Shown: positions 25,558-35,181, numbered from the stretch's first letter. The stretch: 64,000 nt of DNA from Ovoidimarina sediminis (GCF_032586175.1 NZ_JAWHTE010000018.1:1-64000); one strand, 5' to 3'. Numbers and translations are program-made. Notes: generated from the sequence alone by a model not told the origin.

Positions 25558-25584
25558 GCCACAACGTCTCGGGCGTGTGAGAAA

Positions 25585-26007
25585 TCAGCTCATTTCTGCC
25601 TTGAGCCGTGCAAGAATTGATCCCCACCCGCGCTCGTGATTGTCGCGGATCTCTTCGTTCTTGAACCGTTCGTGGACGAGCGTCACCTCCGTCCCCCCGT
25701 CCTTCGGTGCGAAGGTAAGAGTAACCACGCTGTCCTCGAGTGACCATTCCGATACCCAGGTGAAGACAAGCCGTTTCGGCCGGTCGATCACCTTGTAGAT
25801 CCCCCAGTGCGGCAGGTCGCGATCGGCTTTCATGATGATGTCGAACCGCCCGCCCTCGCGCGGGTCGTTCGAAACTTCGGGCTCGGCGAAGCCCGGGTCC
25901 GGCGTGATGAATTTCGTCAGCATCCTGGGGTCAAGCCAGGCGTCGAAAACGCGCTCGGGCGGGGCAGCAATCTGCTGGGTAACTTTCAGGGACAGGTCGG
26001 TTGTCAT
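25585..26007 (-). CDS. SRPBCC/AHSA1 family protein
   Basis: A 140-aa START-like (AHSA1/SRPBCC) domain protein with the characteristic IAAPPERVFDAWLDP beginning and the ending HERFKNEEIRDNHERGWGSIL. Such domains bind hydrophobic ligands; the actual ligand is unknown. It is translationally coupled to the upstream ArsR-type regulator (ATGA overlap at 26004-26007), a pairing seen very often in bacteria where the regulator controls the pair. Confidence 0.9.
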   Translation of the reverse strand: MTTDLSLKVTQQIAAPPERVFDAWLDPRMLTKFITPDPGFAEPEVSNDPREGGRFDIIMKADRDLPHWGIYKVIDRPKRLVFTWVSEWSLEDSVVTLTFAPKDGGTEVTLVHERFKNEEIRDNHERGWGSILARLKAEMS

Positions 26008-26339
26008 GTCTCGGGGTCCTCCAGAACCTCCTGAAGACGGTTCAGCCGAAGCTCCCAAGCAGAACGGAGTTGGCGGAACCAGGCGTCGATCAGGCGGGTT
26101 CGCTCCAATTCGGCGGCGATCAGGTGTTCACGCCACCGGGTTTCGCGGCTGACGAGACCGGCAGTTTCAAGAACGCGGATGTGTTTGGAAATCGCGTTCA
26201 GGCTCATATCGAACCGTGACGCGAGATCGGTGACCCGCAGGGGCCCCTCCTGGACAAGAATGGTCAGAAGGGCCCGGCGCGTCGGGTCGCTCACGGCCTT
26301 GAAGACTTCTGAAAGACTGTCCGATTCTCGTTCAACCAT
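26004..26339 (-). CDS. ArsR family transcriptional regulator
   Basis: A 111-aa winged-helix repressor: VFKAVSDPTRRALLTILVQ, then recognition helix region ASRFDMSLNAISKHIRVLE and wing ETAGLVSRETRWREHLI. It lacks the ELCVCDL metal site of ArsR/SmtB sensors, so the effector is probably not a metal. It heads a two-gene operon with the AHSA1 protein. The ATG coincides with the predicted transcription start, and two near-identical 18-bp dyads overlap the promoter, so autorepression is likely. Confidence 0.92.
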   Translation of the reverse strand: MVERESDSLSEVFKAVSDPTRRALLTILVQEGPLRVTDLASRFDMSLNAISKHIRVLETAGLVSRETRWREHLIAAELERTRLIDAWFRQLRSAWELRLNRLQEVLEDPET

Positions 26340-26349
26340 ATGGGTGAAT
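26332..26349. promoter_or_regulatory. Putative ArsR operator O1
   Basis: TCAACCATATGGGTGAAT covers the start codon and nearly all of the -10 box of the arsR-AHSA1 promoter. It is a near palindrome and matches O2 (26370-26387) at 15 of 18 positions. Confidence 0.6.
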
Positions 26350-26373
26350 AAAATGCCAAATCCCTTCAGTCAA
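26345..26373 (-). promoter_or_regulatory. Sigma-70-type promoter of arsR-AHSA1
   Basis: Read on the minus strand: TTGACT, 17 bp, TATTCA. The -10 box ends 5 bases before the arsR ATG, so transcription should start at or next to the ATG and give a leaderless mRNA. There is no Shine-Dalgarno sequence before the ATG, which agrees. Confidence 0.65.
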
Positions 26374-26387
26374 CCAAAATGGTGAAT
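26370..26387. promoter_or_regulatory. Putative ArsR operator O2
   Basis: TCAACCAAAATGGTGAAT overlaps the -35 box of the arsR promoter and lies 38 bp from O1, in the same orientation. It has partial dyad symmetry (CCA-AAA-TGG core). Confidence 0.6.
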
Positions 26388-26434
26388 GAGAAGCGGCATC
26401 GACGACGGGGCGGGGAAGGGGGCTCGTCGGAAGA

Positions 26435-27103
26435 TCAGCGTCGAAAGACGAGAAGGCGATTGTCGGCGGGCATCGCCAGAATGTCCGGTGCGGTGAAGCC
26501 AAGGGGCGTAGCGATCCCGGCCAGATCCCCGACATCGCGAATTCCCCAGGCCGGATTGCGCGCCCGAAGATCCGCGTCGAATGCCGCATTGCCGGGGCCC
26601 GTATGGCGCCCGCCAATGGCAAACGGCCCATAGAAAAGCAGAAGCCCGCCAGGGGCCATCGCGGCGGCCGCACCGCAGATAATGCCTTGGGTCACCTCGA
26701 CAGGGGCAATATGGGCGACATTCATGGAAACGACAGCGGTCAGCGGGCCCAATTCCCGAACCTCAGGCGATTCGGCCCAGTTGTCTGCCGCATCGATCTC
26801 CAGGGGCGGGCGCTCAGGCGCGCGAAGCATCGCTTGCCAGGCCGCGATCGAGGCGCGGTGCTGCGGGTCGGGATCGGACGGCACCCAGTCGAGTTCCGGG
26901 AAGGCGAGCGCAAAGGCGGCGGCATGCTGGCCCGTGCCCGCGCCGATCTCCAGAACCGGCCCGCGCCGCCCGTCAAGCAGACGGGCGAGGCGGGCCACCA
27001 TGGGGGGATTGTTCCGCAGACAGGTGGCATTGAAGATCCGACCGTCCGGGAAGCGTTCGAAGTCTGAATAGGTGAAGCGCGGGTGCGAACCAGCGCCGGC
27101 CAT
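26435..27103 (-). CDS. DUF938 SAM-dependent methyltransferase
   Basis: A 222-aa protein with a class I methyltransferase fold: the SAM motif VLEIGAGTGQHAAAFA near 50-65, and the family pattern NATCLRNNPP near 25-34 found in DUF938 proteins. The substrate is unknown. It starts directly after the infC stop codon (TAG then ATG), so it depends on infC transcription and perhaps on translational reinitiation. Confidence 0.87.
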   Translation of the reverse strand: MAGAGSHPRFTYSDFERFPDGRIFNATCLRNNPPMVARLARLLDGRRGPVLEIGAGTGQHAAAFALAFPELDWVPSDPDPQHRASIAAWQAMLRAPERPPLEIDAADNWAESPEVRELGPLTAVVSMNVAHIAPVEVTQGIICGAAAAMAPGGLLLFYGPFAIGGRHTGPGNAAFDADLRARNPAWGIRDVGDLAGIATPLGFTAPDILAMPADNRLLVFRR

Positions 27104-27646
27104 CTACTTGGCCGGCCCGATCATCATCACCATCTGGCGCCCTTCCATCTTCGGCATGTTCTCGACCTTGCCGATCTCGACGACATCGGCGGCCACACGC
27201 TCCAAAAGATCGCGGCCAAGCTCCTGGTGGGCCATCTCACGGCCGCGGAATCGCAGCGTGACCTTCACCTTGTCACCGTTTTCGAGGAAGCGAACCACGT
27301 TGCGCATCTTGACGTCATAGTCATGCGTGTCGGTGTTGGGCCGGAACTTGACCTCTTTCACCTCGATGGTCTTCTGCTTCTTGCGGGCTTCGCTCTCACG
27401 CTTCTGCTGTTCATACTTGAACTTGCCGAAGTCCATGATCTTGCACACAGGCGGCGTTGCGTTGGGTGAAATCTCGACAAGGTCGAGACCGGCCTCTTCG
27501 GCCAGTTCCATCGCGCGCTCGGGCTTTACGACGCCGACATTTTCCCCATCTGCTCCGATGAGGCGAATTTCAGGGGCCCTGATGCGATCGTTGACGCGGG
27601 GGCCGGTGTCCCGCGTGGGCGGGGCGTTGTGGGGTCTGCGGGCTAT
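27104..27646 (-). CDS. infC: Translation initiation factor IF-3 (ATA start codon)
   Basis: Binds the 30S subunit, prevents 50S joining and enforces start-codon fidelity. From the ATA at 27646 the protein has 180 aa with the normal N-terminal domain (RVNDRIRAPEIRLI) and C-terminal domain (GDKVKVTLRFRGREM). No ATG, GTG or TTG start gives the conserved N-terminus; the first ATG (27511) would delete 45 residues. The sequence AAGGAGG lies 6 nt before the ATA. A rare start codon is the known means of IF-3 autoregulation in enterobacteria (ATT there). rpmI and rplT are not adjacent. Confidence 0.95.
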   Translation of the reverse strand: MARRPHNAPPTRDTGPRVNDRIRAPEIRLIGADGENVGVVKPERAMELAEEAGLDLVEISPNATPPVCKIMDFGKFKYEQQKRESEARKKQKTIEVKEVKFRPNTDTHDYDVKMRNVVRFLENGDKVKVTLRFRGREMAHQELGRDLLERVAADVVEIGKVENMPKMEGRQMVMMIGPAK

Positions 27647-27652
27647 CTCAAG

Positions 27653-27659
27653 CCTCCTT
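27653..27659 (-). promoter_or_regulatory. Strong ribosome-binding site that fixes the infC ATA start
   Basis: Minus-strand AAGGAGG with a 6-nt spacer to ATA at 27646. It is the longest SD match seen in this window and is aligned to a non-canonical start codon. Confidence 0.85.
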
Positions 27660-27670
27660 GGTTGCTAACA

Positions 27671-27703
27671 AATATGGCCCGGGAAAGTAATCGCTCCCGG
27701 GCC
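27671..27703 (-). terminator. Terminator after the cys/fpr operon
   Basis: A perfect 9-bp stem GGCCCGGGA / TCCCGGGCC with a 10-nt loop at 27676-27703, followed on the minus strand by ATATTTGTT. It lies between fpr and infC. It ends the sulfate-assimilation operon and would isolate infC; it could also lie in the infC leader. Confidence 0.75.
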
Positions 27704-27741
27704 GGGCTTCAACAGGCAAACGTGTTTGAAGGCAATAGGTT

Positions 27742-28572
27742 TCAGCCGACGAAGGCCTTTTCCACCACGTAATGCTTCGGATCGCTGTTCGCGCCCTCCT
27801 CAAGCCCGAAACCTTCGAGGATTTCCTTGAGGTCGAGGTTCAGCCCCATGGAGCCACAGACCATCGCGCGGTCTGTGTCCGGCGAAATCCCGTCGATCCC
27901 CATATCTTCCAGAAGCGTGCCATCTTTCAGAAGCGTGGTGATCCGGCCCATCCTGGGGCTCTGTTCCCGGGTTGTCGTCGGATAGTAGGTCAGCTTGGCA
28001 AGGTGCTCTTGACCAAGCAGTTCCTGCATCAGCTCGTCGGATTTCAGGTTGTCGACAAGATCGCGGCTATAGGTCAGCTCCGCCACTTCGCGACAGGTAT
28101 GGGTGACGATGACCTGTTCGAAGCGTTCGTATGTCTCGGGGTCGCGCAGCAGCGAGGCGAAGGGGGCAAACCCCGTGCCGGTCGCGAAAAGCCACAAGCG
28201 TTTGCCGGGCAGAAGCGCATCGTGAACCAGCGTGCCCACGGGCTTCGGCCGCAGGATCACCTGATCACCGGGCTTGATATGCTGAAGCTTCGAGGTCAGC
28301 GGCCCATCCTGCACCTTGATCGAATAGAACTCAAGCTCCTCGTCCCAGGAGGGCGAGGCGATGGAATAGGCGCGCAAGAGCGGCTTGCCGTTGTCGCCCA
28401 GGAGCCCGATCATCACGAACTCGCCAGAGCGGAACCTCAGCGAGGCGGGCCGCGTCGTGCGGAACGAGAACAGGCGGTCGGTGTAATGCCGGACGTCCGT
28501 CACGGTCTGGGCATCGGGGAGGGTGGGGGCCTTGGTGGCGGTGACTTCGTTCACGGGGCGTTGCTCGGTCAT
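27742..28572 (-). CDS. fpr: Ferredoxin/flavodoxin-NADP+ reductase
   Basis: A 276-aa FAD enzyme that exchanges electrons between NADPH and ferredoxin or flavodoxin. It has the FAD-binding RAYSIAS at 67-73, the NADP-binding LFATGTGFAPFASLLRD and the C-terminal EKAFVG typical of the bacterial subclass. The start at 28572 was chosen over a longer frame to 28617. It is the last gene of the cobA-cysI-cysH operon, so it may supply electrons to the sulfite reductase (inference). Confidence 0.93.
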   Translation of the reverse strand: MTEQRPVNEVTATKAPTLPDAQTVTDVRHYTDRLFSFRTTRPASLRFRSGEFVMIGLLGDNGKPLLRAYSIASPSWDEELEFYSIKVQDGPLTSKLQHIKPGDQVILRPKPVGTLVHDALLPGKRLWLFATGTGFAPFASLLRDPETYERFEQVIVTHTCREVAELTYSRDLVDNLKSDELMQELLGQEHLAKLTYYPTTTREQSPRMGRITTLLKDGTLLEDMGIDGISPDTDRAMVCGSMGLNLDLKEILEGFGLEEGANSDPKHYVVEKAFVG

Positions 28573-28640
28573 CTCATACAATCGGGCGCCGGGCGCCCGC
28601 CTTCGTTCGTATACCAACGGTTTCGGGGTGGAAAGTGCGC

Positions 28641-29063
28641 CTAGCCGCGCAGGCGCGCCTGATAGTCATGGCTGCGCCAGTCGGCCCGGCGCAGCCACTG
28701 TTCTTCCGGCTGTCGCGCGGCAAGATCCTGCGAAATCTCGATCTCGTCGAACCCCGCGCGGCGTGCCATGGCGTATTGATCGGCAATGACGTGGCCCGTG
28801 GCCCTGAGCCGGCCCTTGTAGCCCATCAGCCTCAGACGCCGCGCGATGGTGAACCCGCGGCCGTCGGCGAAACTCGGGAAGGCCACACGGATCAGATCCA
28901 GAGAGTCGAGGTGACGCCGAAGTGTCTCAGGGTCGGCATCGGATCCCAGGTTCACGGCGCGGGCCGGCGCATTCGCCGCCAGCGCTTCGGGCGCAACGAT
29001 TTCCCCGGCCCAGTCGTCGGGCCCAAAGCCCGCGTCGTTCACAATCACAGTGGCTTCGCTCAT
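28641..29063 (-). CDS. DUF934 protein of sulfite reduction
   Basis: A 140-aa DUF934 protein with the family pattern LIRVAFPSFADGRGFTIARR and the end helix DLAARQPEEQWLRR. DUF934 genes accompany cysI in many proteobacteria and are proposed to help sulfite reductase, possibly as an electron-transfer or assembly partner. It is 22 bp downstream of cysH in the same operon. Confidence 0.9.
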   Translation of the reverse strand: MSEATVIVNDAGFGPDDWAGEIVAPEALAANAPARAVNLGSDADPETLRRHLDSLDLIRVAFPSFADGRGFTIARRLRLMGYKGRLRATGHVIADQYAMARRAGFDEIEISQDLAARQPEEQWLRRADWRSHDYQARLRG

Positions 29064-29085
29064 CTCGGTCGTCCCATATCCTGGC

Positions 29086-29826
29086 TCACGTCCGCGACAG
29101 CACAGGCACTGCCTTGCCGTTCACGAAGTGTATGCCGCATTCCAGTTTCTCGCGTCCCCGCCAGCGCCCCGCCCGAGGGTCTTCCCCCTCGGCCACGCGC
29201 GACGTGCAGGGAACGCAACCGATCGATGGGAACCCCCGCGCGACCAGCGGATGCCGCGGCAGACGGTTGTTCGTCATGTAGTCAGCCACGTTCTCGGGGC
29301 TCCAATGCGCCAGCGGATTCACCTTGATCCACGATCCCGCCGCCTCGAAGAAATCCAGCGCCACGCGCTTGCCCCCGTGAAACCGCTTCCGCCCCGTGAT
29401 CCAGGCATCGAAGCCGTCCAGCGCATCCTCCAGGGGGTCTATCTTCCTCAACGCGCAGCAGGCATCCGGATCCGACAGATGCAACTCGTTCTCAGGATCC
29501 CGCAGAAACAGCTCCGTCGGATCGGGCCGCGTGATGCGCAGGTTTGTCAGGCCCAGCCGCTCCGCCACCGCGCACTGGTAGTCGAGCGTCTCGGGAAAGA
29601 TCATCTCGGTGTTAAGAAAGACTACCGGCACGTCCGCGTCGATCACCGACACCATGTGCAGCAGCGCCACCGATTCCGCCCCGAAGGACGAAACCACGGC
29701 GATCCGCCCCACCTGCGGGTCGGTCAGCGCATGCTCCAGCACCTCGGTCGCCGCATGGTGCCGATAGCGGGCGTTCAGGTCGGCGACACGTTCGGCCACC
29801 GGGGCAAGTGGGATCTCAAGCGGCAT
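29086..29826 (-). CDS. cysH: Phosphoadenylyl/adenylyl-sulfate reductase
   Basis: Reduces APS or PAPS to sulfite with thioredoxin. The 246-aa protein has the PP-loop SSFGAESVALLHMVS at 46-60 and two cysteine pairs, CC at 123-124 and CVPC at 204-207. These would bind a 4Fe-4S cluster, as in the assimilatory APS reductases of alphaproteobacteria, which favours APS as substrate. It overlaps the end of cysI by 11 bp. Confidence 0.93.
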   Translation of the reverse strand: MPLEIPLAPVAERVADLNARYRHHAATEVLEHALTDPQVGRIAVVSSFGAESVALLHMVSVIDADVPVVFLNTEMIFPETLDYQCAVAERLGLTNLRITRPDPTELFLRDPENELHLSDPDACCALRKIDPLEDALDGFDAWITGRKRFHGGKRVALDFFEAAGSWIKVNPLAHWSPENVADYMTNNRLPRHPLVARGFPSIGCVPCTSRVAEGEDPRAGRWRGREKLECGIHFVNGKAVPVLSRT

Positions 29827-31474
29827 TGCGCGCCTCCGTTTCGGGGTAAAGGGCCGCCTTGAAGGGCGCGAGGCCGAGGCGGCGATAGGTGTCGAGAAAC
29901 GTCTCTTCGGCGTCCGCGCGGTGATCGAGATAGGCCCCGATCAGCCGCTCGATCGCGGGCACGATCTCCTCGGCGGAAAAACCGGGCCCCGCGCGTTCAC
30001 CGATGGCGGCCGTCTCGCTGCCATCGCCGCCCAGCGTGATCTGGTAATTCTCCACACCGGCCCGGTCGAGCCCGAGGATGCCGATATGGCCGACATGGTG
30101 ATGCCCGCAGGCGTTGATGCAGCCCGAGATCTTGATCTTGAGCGGCCCGATCTCGTGCTCGAGCTTAAGTTCGTCGAACCGCATCGCGATCTCCTGCGCG
30201 ATCGGGACAGATCGTGCGGTGGCCAGCGCGCAGTAATCCATTCCGGGGCAGGCGATGATATCGCTGACAAGCCCGATATTGGCGGTCGCAAGCCCCGCGT
30301 CGCGCAACGCGGCATAGATCTCGGGAAGGGCGTCGCGCGGCACATGCGGCAGGATCACGTTCTGCTCATGGCTGATCCGCAATTCGTCATAGGCAAAACG
30401 CTCGGCGAGGTCGGCCATCACCCGCATCTGATCGGCACTCGCATCCCCCGGCGTCGCGCCATGAGCCTTGAGACTGATCGAGACGATGGCGTGATCGTCC
30501 CGCCGGTGCGGCGCGATATTGGTGTCGAGCCACGAGCGGAAGCCGGCGCCAGGATCGGTTGTCGGCATCGGGCCCGCATCGCCGAATGCGGGGGGCGCGA
30601 ACTGCGCTTCGATCCCGGCCAGCACGTCCTGGTCGATCCCGCTGAACGCTGGCCGGATTTCAGCGAAACGTGCCTCGACGAGGCGCGAAATCTCTTCGAT
30701 CCCGTGCTCGTGCACGGTGATCTTGATCCGCGCCTTGTATTTGTTGTCCCGCCGTCCGAGAAGATTCCAGACCGAAACGATCGCCTCGACGTAGGGAAGC
30801 AGGTCTGCTTTCGGCAGGAAGTCGCGGATCACCTTGCCGATCATCGGCGTCCGGCCCAGGCCGCCGCCCACGATCACCTCGAACCCGGCTTCGCCGTCCC
30901 TCTCGACCATCCGAAGACCGATATCATGGGCCTTCGTCACCGCCCGGTCATTCGGGCTTCCGGTGATCGCGATCTTGAACTTGCGCGGCAGGAACTGGAA
31001 TTCGGGATGGTCGGTCGACCACTGGCGCAGAAGTTCCGCCACCGGCCGGGGATCGGCGATCTCATCGGCAGCCGCGCCGGCGAAATGGTCGGCGGTCACG
31101 TTCCGGATCGTATTGCCCGAGGTCTGAATCGCGTGCATCCCGACATCGGCCAGCGCATCGAGGATATCGGGCACATCCCTGAGCTTGGGCCAGTTGAACT
31201 GGATGTTCTGGCGCGTGGTGAAATGGCCGTAACCCTTGTCCCACCGCTCCGCGATCATCGCAAGCTGACGCATCTGGCGCGCATTCAGCGTGCCATAGGG
31301 GATCGCGACCCGAAGCATGTAGGCGTGAAGCTGAAGATAGAGGCCGTTCATCAGACGGAGCGGTTTGAACTCGTCCTCGGTAAGCGATCCGTCGATGCGG
31401 CGCTCCACCTGGGTGCGGAACTGCGCGACACGTTTGCGAACGAAGGCTTCGTCGAACTCGGAATAGGTGTACAT
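29816..31474 (-). CDS. cysI: Assimilatory sulfite (nitrite/sulfite) reductase hemoprotein
   Basis: Reduces sulfite to sulfide with six electrons. The 552-aa protein is a single-chain siroheme/4Fe-4S reductase with two repeats. The cluster cysteines are 409, 415, 452 and 456 (ACPGMDYC and SGCINACGHHH). Arg/Lys-rich substrate positions in FTTRQNIQFNW are conserved. No nitrate-assimilation gene is near; the cysH, cobA and DUF934 neighbours make sulfite the likely substrate. An 83-bp gap separates it from DUF2849. Confidence 0.94.
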   Translation of the reverse strand: MYTYSEFDEAFVRKRVAQFRTQVERRIDGSLTEDEFKPLRLMNGLYLQLHAYMLRVAIPYGTLNARQMRQLAMIAERWDKGYGHFTTRQNIQFNWPKLRDVPDILDALADVGMHAIQTSGNTIRNVTADHFAGAAADEIADPRPVAELLRQWSTDHPEFQFLPRKFKIAITGSPNDRAVTKAHDIGLRMVERDGEAGFEVIVGGGLGRTPMIGKVIRDFLPKADLLPYVEAIVSVWNLLGRRDNKYKARIKITVHEHGIEEISRLVEARFAEIRPAFSGIDQDVLAGIEAQFAPPAFGDAGPMPTTDPGAGFRSWLDTNIAPHRRDDHAIVSISLKAHGATPGDASADQMRVMADLAERFAYDELRISHEQNVILPHVPRDALPEIYAALRDAGLATANIGLVSDIIACPGMDYCALATARSVPIAQEIAMRFDELKLEHEIGPLKIKISGCINACGHHHVGHIGILGLDRAGVENYQITLGGDGSETAAIGERAGPGFSAEEIVPAIERLIGAYLDHRADAEETFLDTYRRLGLAPFKAALYPETEARNAA

Positions 31475-31557
31475 GCCTGGTATCTCCTTTGGCGTCCGTG
31501 GTGCGGGCTTCCCTCGAAGCCTGCTGACGATCCTCGGCGGATCTTCCTGTGCGGGGC

Positions 31558-31857
31558 TCAGACGCTCTCCTGTTTGCCATGGGCGTAGTTCGAGGGGCCG
31601 CGCGTGCGGAACGCCTCGCGAAAATGGGTGGGCTCGGGGCCCGAACCTCCCGAAACGGCATCGGCAAGGTAAGCGCCGACCACCGTATCCGGCTGGCTTT
31701 CAGCATGAAGAAGCCGAAGCTGCGCATGGGCCTCGTCATCCAGAAGCTCTGCCTCGCGCATGTCCCGTGTCCAGCGGTCGTCTTCCGTGAGCCAGACGGC
31801 ATCGCCGTCGAGAAGGTGATTGGCGGTGACGACTTTCGGTGAAAAGGCGCGGCTCAT
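31558..31857 (-). CDS. DUF2849 small protein in sulfate-assimilation operon
   Basis: A 99-aa DUF2849 protein (PKVVTANHLLDGDAVWL, then VVGAYLADAV). Genes of this family sit between cobA/cysG and cysI in many alphaproteobacteria, so a role in siroheme or sulfite reductase function is likely but unproven. It overlaps cobA by 4 bp (ATGA). There are no cysteines, so it is not a redox carrier. Confidence 0.88.
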   Translation of the reverse strand: MSRAFSPKVVTANHLLDGDAVWLTEDDRWTRDMREAELLDDEAHAQLRLLHAESQPDTVVGAYLADAVSGGSGPEPTHFREAFRTRGPSNYAHGKQESV

Positions 31858-32657
31858 CGGGCGATCTCCTGCACAGGAAGCGTTTCGGTTGCGGCAAGTG
31901 CCGCACGGGGGGCGAGGCCGTAAAGGGTGAGAGCAGGGCCCGTGAGGTTCGCCGCGCTCAGATCGGGTTCAAGGCACGCGAGCGTTGTCTCGAGCACGCG
32001 CTCATCCGGGCGCGAGGCATTCTCGATAACGGTGACGGGGGTCGCCGGATCTGCGCCATGCATCATCAACCGCCCCTGGATGAAGCGGGCGGTGCGCTTG
32101 CCCATGTAAATCGCGGCAACCTCGCCGGCACGGGCGAGGGCGGCCCAGTCGTGCTCGGCGAACCCCTTCATGTCGTGCCCCGTCAGGAAACGGACCGAGG
32201 CGTTGCGCCGCCGCTTCGTCAGGCTCTGGCCGATCGTTGCGACGGCGGCGGAGGCAGCGGTAATGCCCGGGATGACGGTGTAGGGGATGCCTTTTGCCGC
32301 CAGGGCATCGAGTTCCTCGTCCAGCCGTCCGAAAACCGTAGGGTCACCGGATTTCAGCCGCACGACATGCGCACCAGAGGCGGCGTGAACAAGGATAAGG
32401 GCGTTGATCTCGGTCTGCGTCATCGACGGCCCGAAGCCTTCCTTGCCGCCGTCGAGTATGAGTGCCTCGGGATTGGCGCATTCGAGGATCGCATCCGACA
32501 CGAGCCGGTCGTGGATCACCACATCCGCCGCGGCCAACGCCTTCAACGCCTTTACTGTCAGAAGGTCGGGGTCGCCGGGGCCGGCCCCCACGAAATTGAC
32601 ATGGCCACGCGTCTCATCGGCGGCATCGGCAGGAGTGGCAAAATCTGAGTAGGTCAT
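31854..32657 (-). CDS. cobA: Uroporphyrinogen-III C-methyltransferase
   Basis: Makes precorrin-2, the first step from uroporphyrinogen III to siroheme. The 267-aa SUMT has VNFVGAGPGDPDLLTVKALK near 21-40, VVRLKSGDPTVFGR and YTVIPGITAASAA. It lacks the CysG N-terminal oxidase/ferrochelatase domain, so another enzyme must finish siroheme. It is the first gene of the cysI operon and feeds cofactor to the reductase made from the same mRNA. Confidence 0.92.
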   Translation of the reverse strand: MTYSDFATPADAADETRGHVNFVGAGPGDPDLLTVKALKALAAADVVIHDRLVSDAILECANPEALILDGGKEGFGPSMTQTEINALILVHAASGAHVVRLKSGDPTVFGRLDEELDALAAKGIPYTVIPGITAASAAVATIGQSLTKRRRNASVRFLTGHDMKGFAEHDWAALARAGEVAAIYMGKRTARFIQGRLMMHGADPATPVTVIENASRPDERVLETTLACLEPDLSAANLTGPALTLYGLAPRAALAATETLPVQEIAR

Positions 32658-32685
32658 GGGCGCCTCGCTTCTGAGGAAAACATAG

Positions 32686-32704
32686 AATTATTTCCCGGAT
32701 AATT
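32686..32704. promoter_or_regulatory. Dyad in the cobA/lrp intergenic region (site 1)
   Basis: Perfect 6-bp arms AATTAT / ATAATT with a 7-bp centre (TTCCCGG). It lies about 29-47 bp before the cobA start and is a candidate regulator-binding site. Confidence 0.45.
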
Positions 32705-32725
32705 GCATATTGGGATTGCAAATAA

Positions 32726-32758
32726 GAACATATGTTCCAATAACGTTTCCAGACGGAA
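32726..32758. promoter_or_regulatory. Paired dyads in the cobA/lrp intergenic region (sites 2 and 3)
   Basis: GAACATATGTTC (32726-32737) is a perfect 12-bp palindrome. TTCC-AGAC-GGAA follows at 32747-32758. The centres are 21 bp apart, two helical turns, as expected for cooperative binding by an Lrp/AsnC-type protein. The sites lie 30-60 bp upstream of the Lrp gene. Confidence 0.5.
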
Positions 32759-32788
32759 CAATAAATCTGAATTCTGGAAGAGGCGCGG

Positions 32789-33250
32789 ATGGCTGTTCGC
32801 ATCGACGAGACGGATCGAAAAATCATGGCAGAGCTGCAGCGCGATGCAGGCCGCTCACTCGATGATATTGCGAAGGCAGTGGGATCTTCCAAGACGCCGG
32901 TCTGGAACAGAATCCGCAAATTGCGGGAGGCCGGAATCATCGGTCCGCAAACCGTGCGGCTTGATGCCGACGCGCTCGGCTTCGAGGCTTGCTTCTTCGT
33001 GCTGATCCGAACGTCGGAACATGAGGCGGAATGGCAGCGCACCTTCCTCGCAGCCCTTCGCGCCCGACCCGAGGTGCAGGAGGCCCACCGTCTGGCAGGT
33101 GATATCGACTACATCCTAAAAGTGCGCGTCCAGAATGCGCGGGCTTATGACGCGTTTTACCAGGCGCTGATCTCGGAAGTTAAGATTTACAACGTTACAG
33201 CCCTGCTTTCGATGGAAGAAATCAAATCCACCACCGCGCTGCCGCTCTGA
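32789..33250 (+). CDS. Lrp/AsnC family transcriptional regulator
   Basis: A 153-aa regulator with an N-terminal HTH (DRKIMAELQRDAGRSLDDIA, then GSSKTPVWNRIRKLREAG) and a C-terminal RAM ligand domain. It is divergent from the cobA-cysI-cysH operon, with 131 bp between them containing three dyads, so it probably controls that operon and itself. Cysteine or another sulfur metabolite is a plausible effector (inference). Confidence 0.92.
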   Translation: MAVRIDETDRKIMAELQRDAGRSLDDIAKAVGSSKTPVWNRIRKLREAGIIGPQTVRLDADALGFEACFFVLIRTSEHEAEWQRTFLAALRARPEVQEAHRLAGDIDYILKVRVQNARAYDAFYQALISEVKIYNVTALLSMEEIKSTTALPL

Positions 33251-33258
33251 AAGAGCGG
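33242..33258. terminator. Hairpin across the lrp stop codon
   Basis: A perfect 6-bp stem CCGCTC / GAGCGG with loop TGAAA; the loop contains the TGA stop codon. A second inverted repeat, GTGTAC-N7-GTACAC, follows at 33281-33299. Either could separate lrp from the convergent ilvI. Confidence 0.45.
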
Positions 33259-33326
33259 TGTACAGGTTGTGCCTAGCGTTGTGTACGCGCTGTGTACACG
33301 CGATTCCGGGGTTTCGGCGCCGGTCG

Positions 33327-35084
<1,758 letters not shown>

Positions 35085-35110
35085 CTTACCGAACCTTCAT
35101 CTTTCGCGCA

Positions 35111-35138
35111 TAAAAAAGCCCCCGGGGCTAACGGGGGC
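35111..35138 (-). terminator. Intrinsic terminator (attenuator) in the ilvI leader
   Basis: Minus-strand stem GCCCCCG / CGGGGGC with a 7-nt loop, followed at once by six T residues. It lies 27 bp before the ilvI start codon. Its 5' arm shares three bases with the antiterminator arm at 35136-35145. Confidence 0.9.
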
Positions 35139-35181
35139 GCATGGGAACCATCATGGTTGTACCGTTACCGGCCCATGCGCC
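35136..35181 (-). promoter_or_regulatory. Antiterminator hairpin of the ilvI attenuator
   Basis: Perfect 10-bp arms (35136-35145 and 35172-35181, GGCGCATGGG / CCCATGCGCC). One arm lies inside the last codons of the leader peptide; the other overlaps the terminator stem. A ribosome at the leader stop codon would cover the first arm and let the terminator form; one stalled at the Leu/Val/Ile codons would leave it free. Confidence 0.85.
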
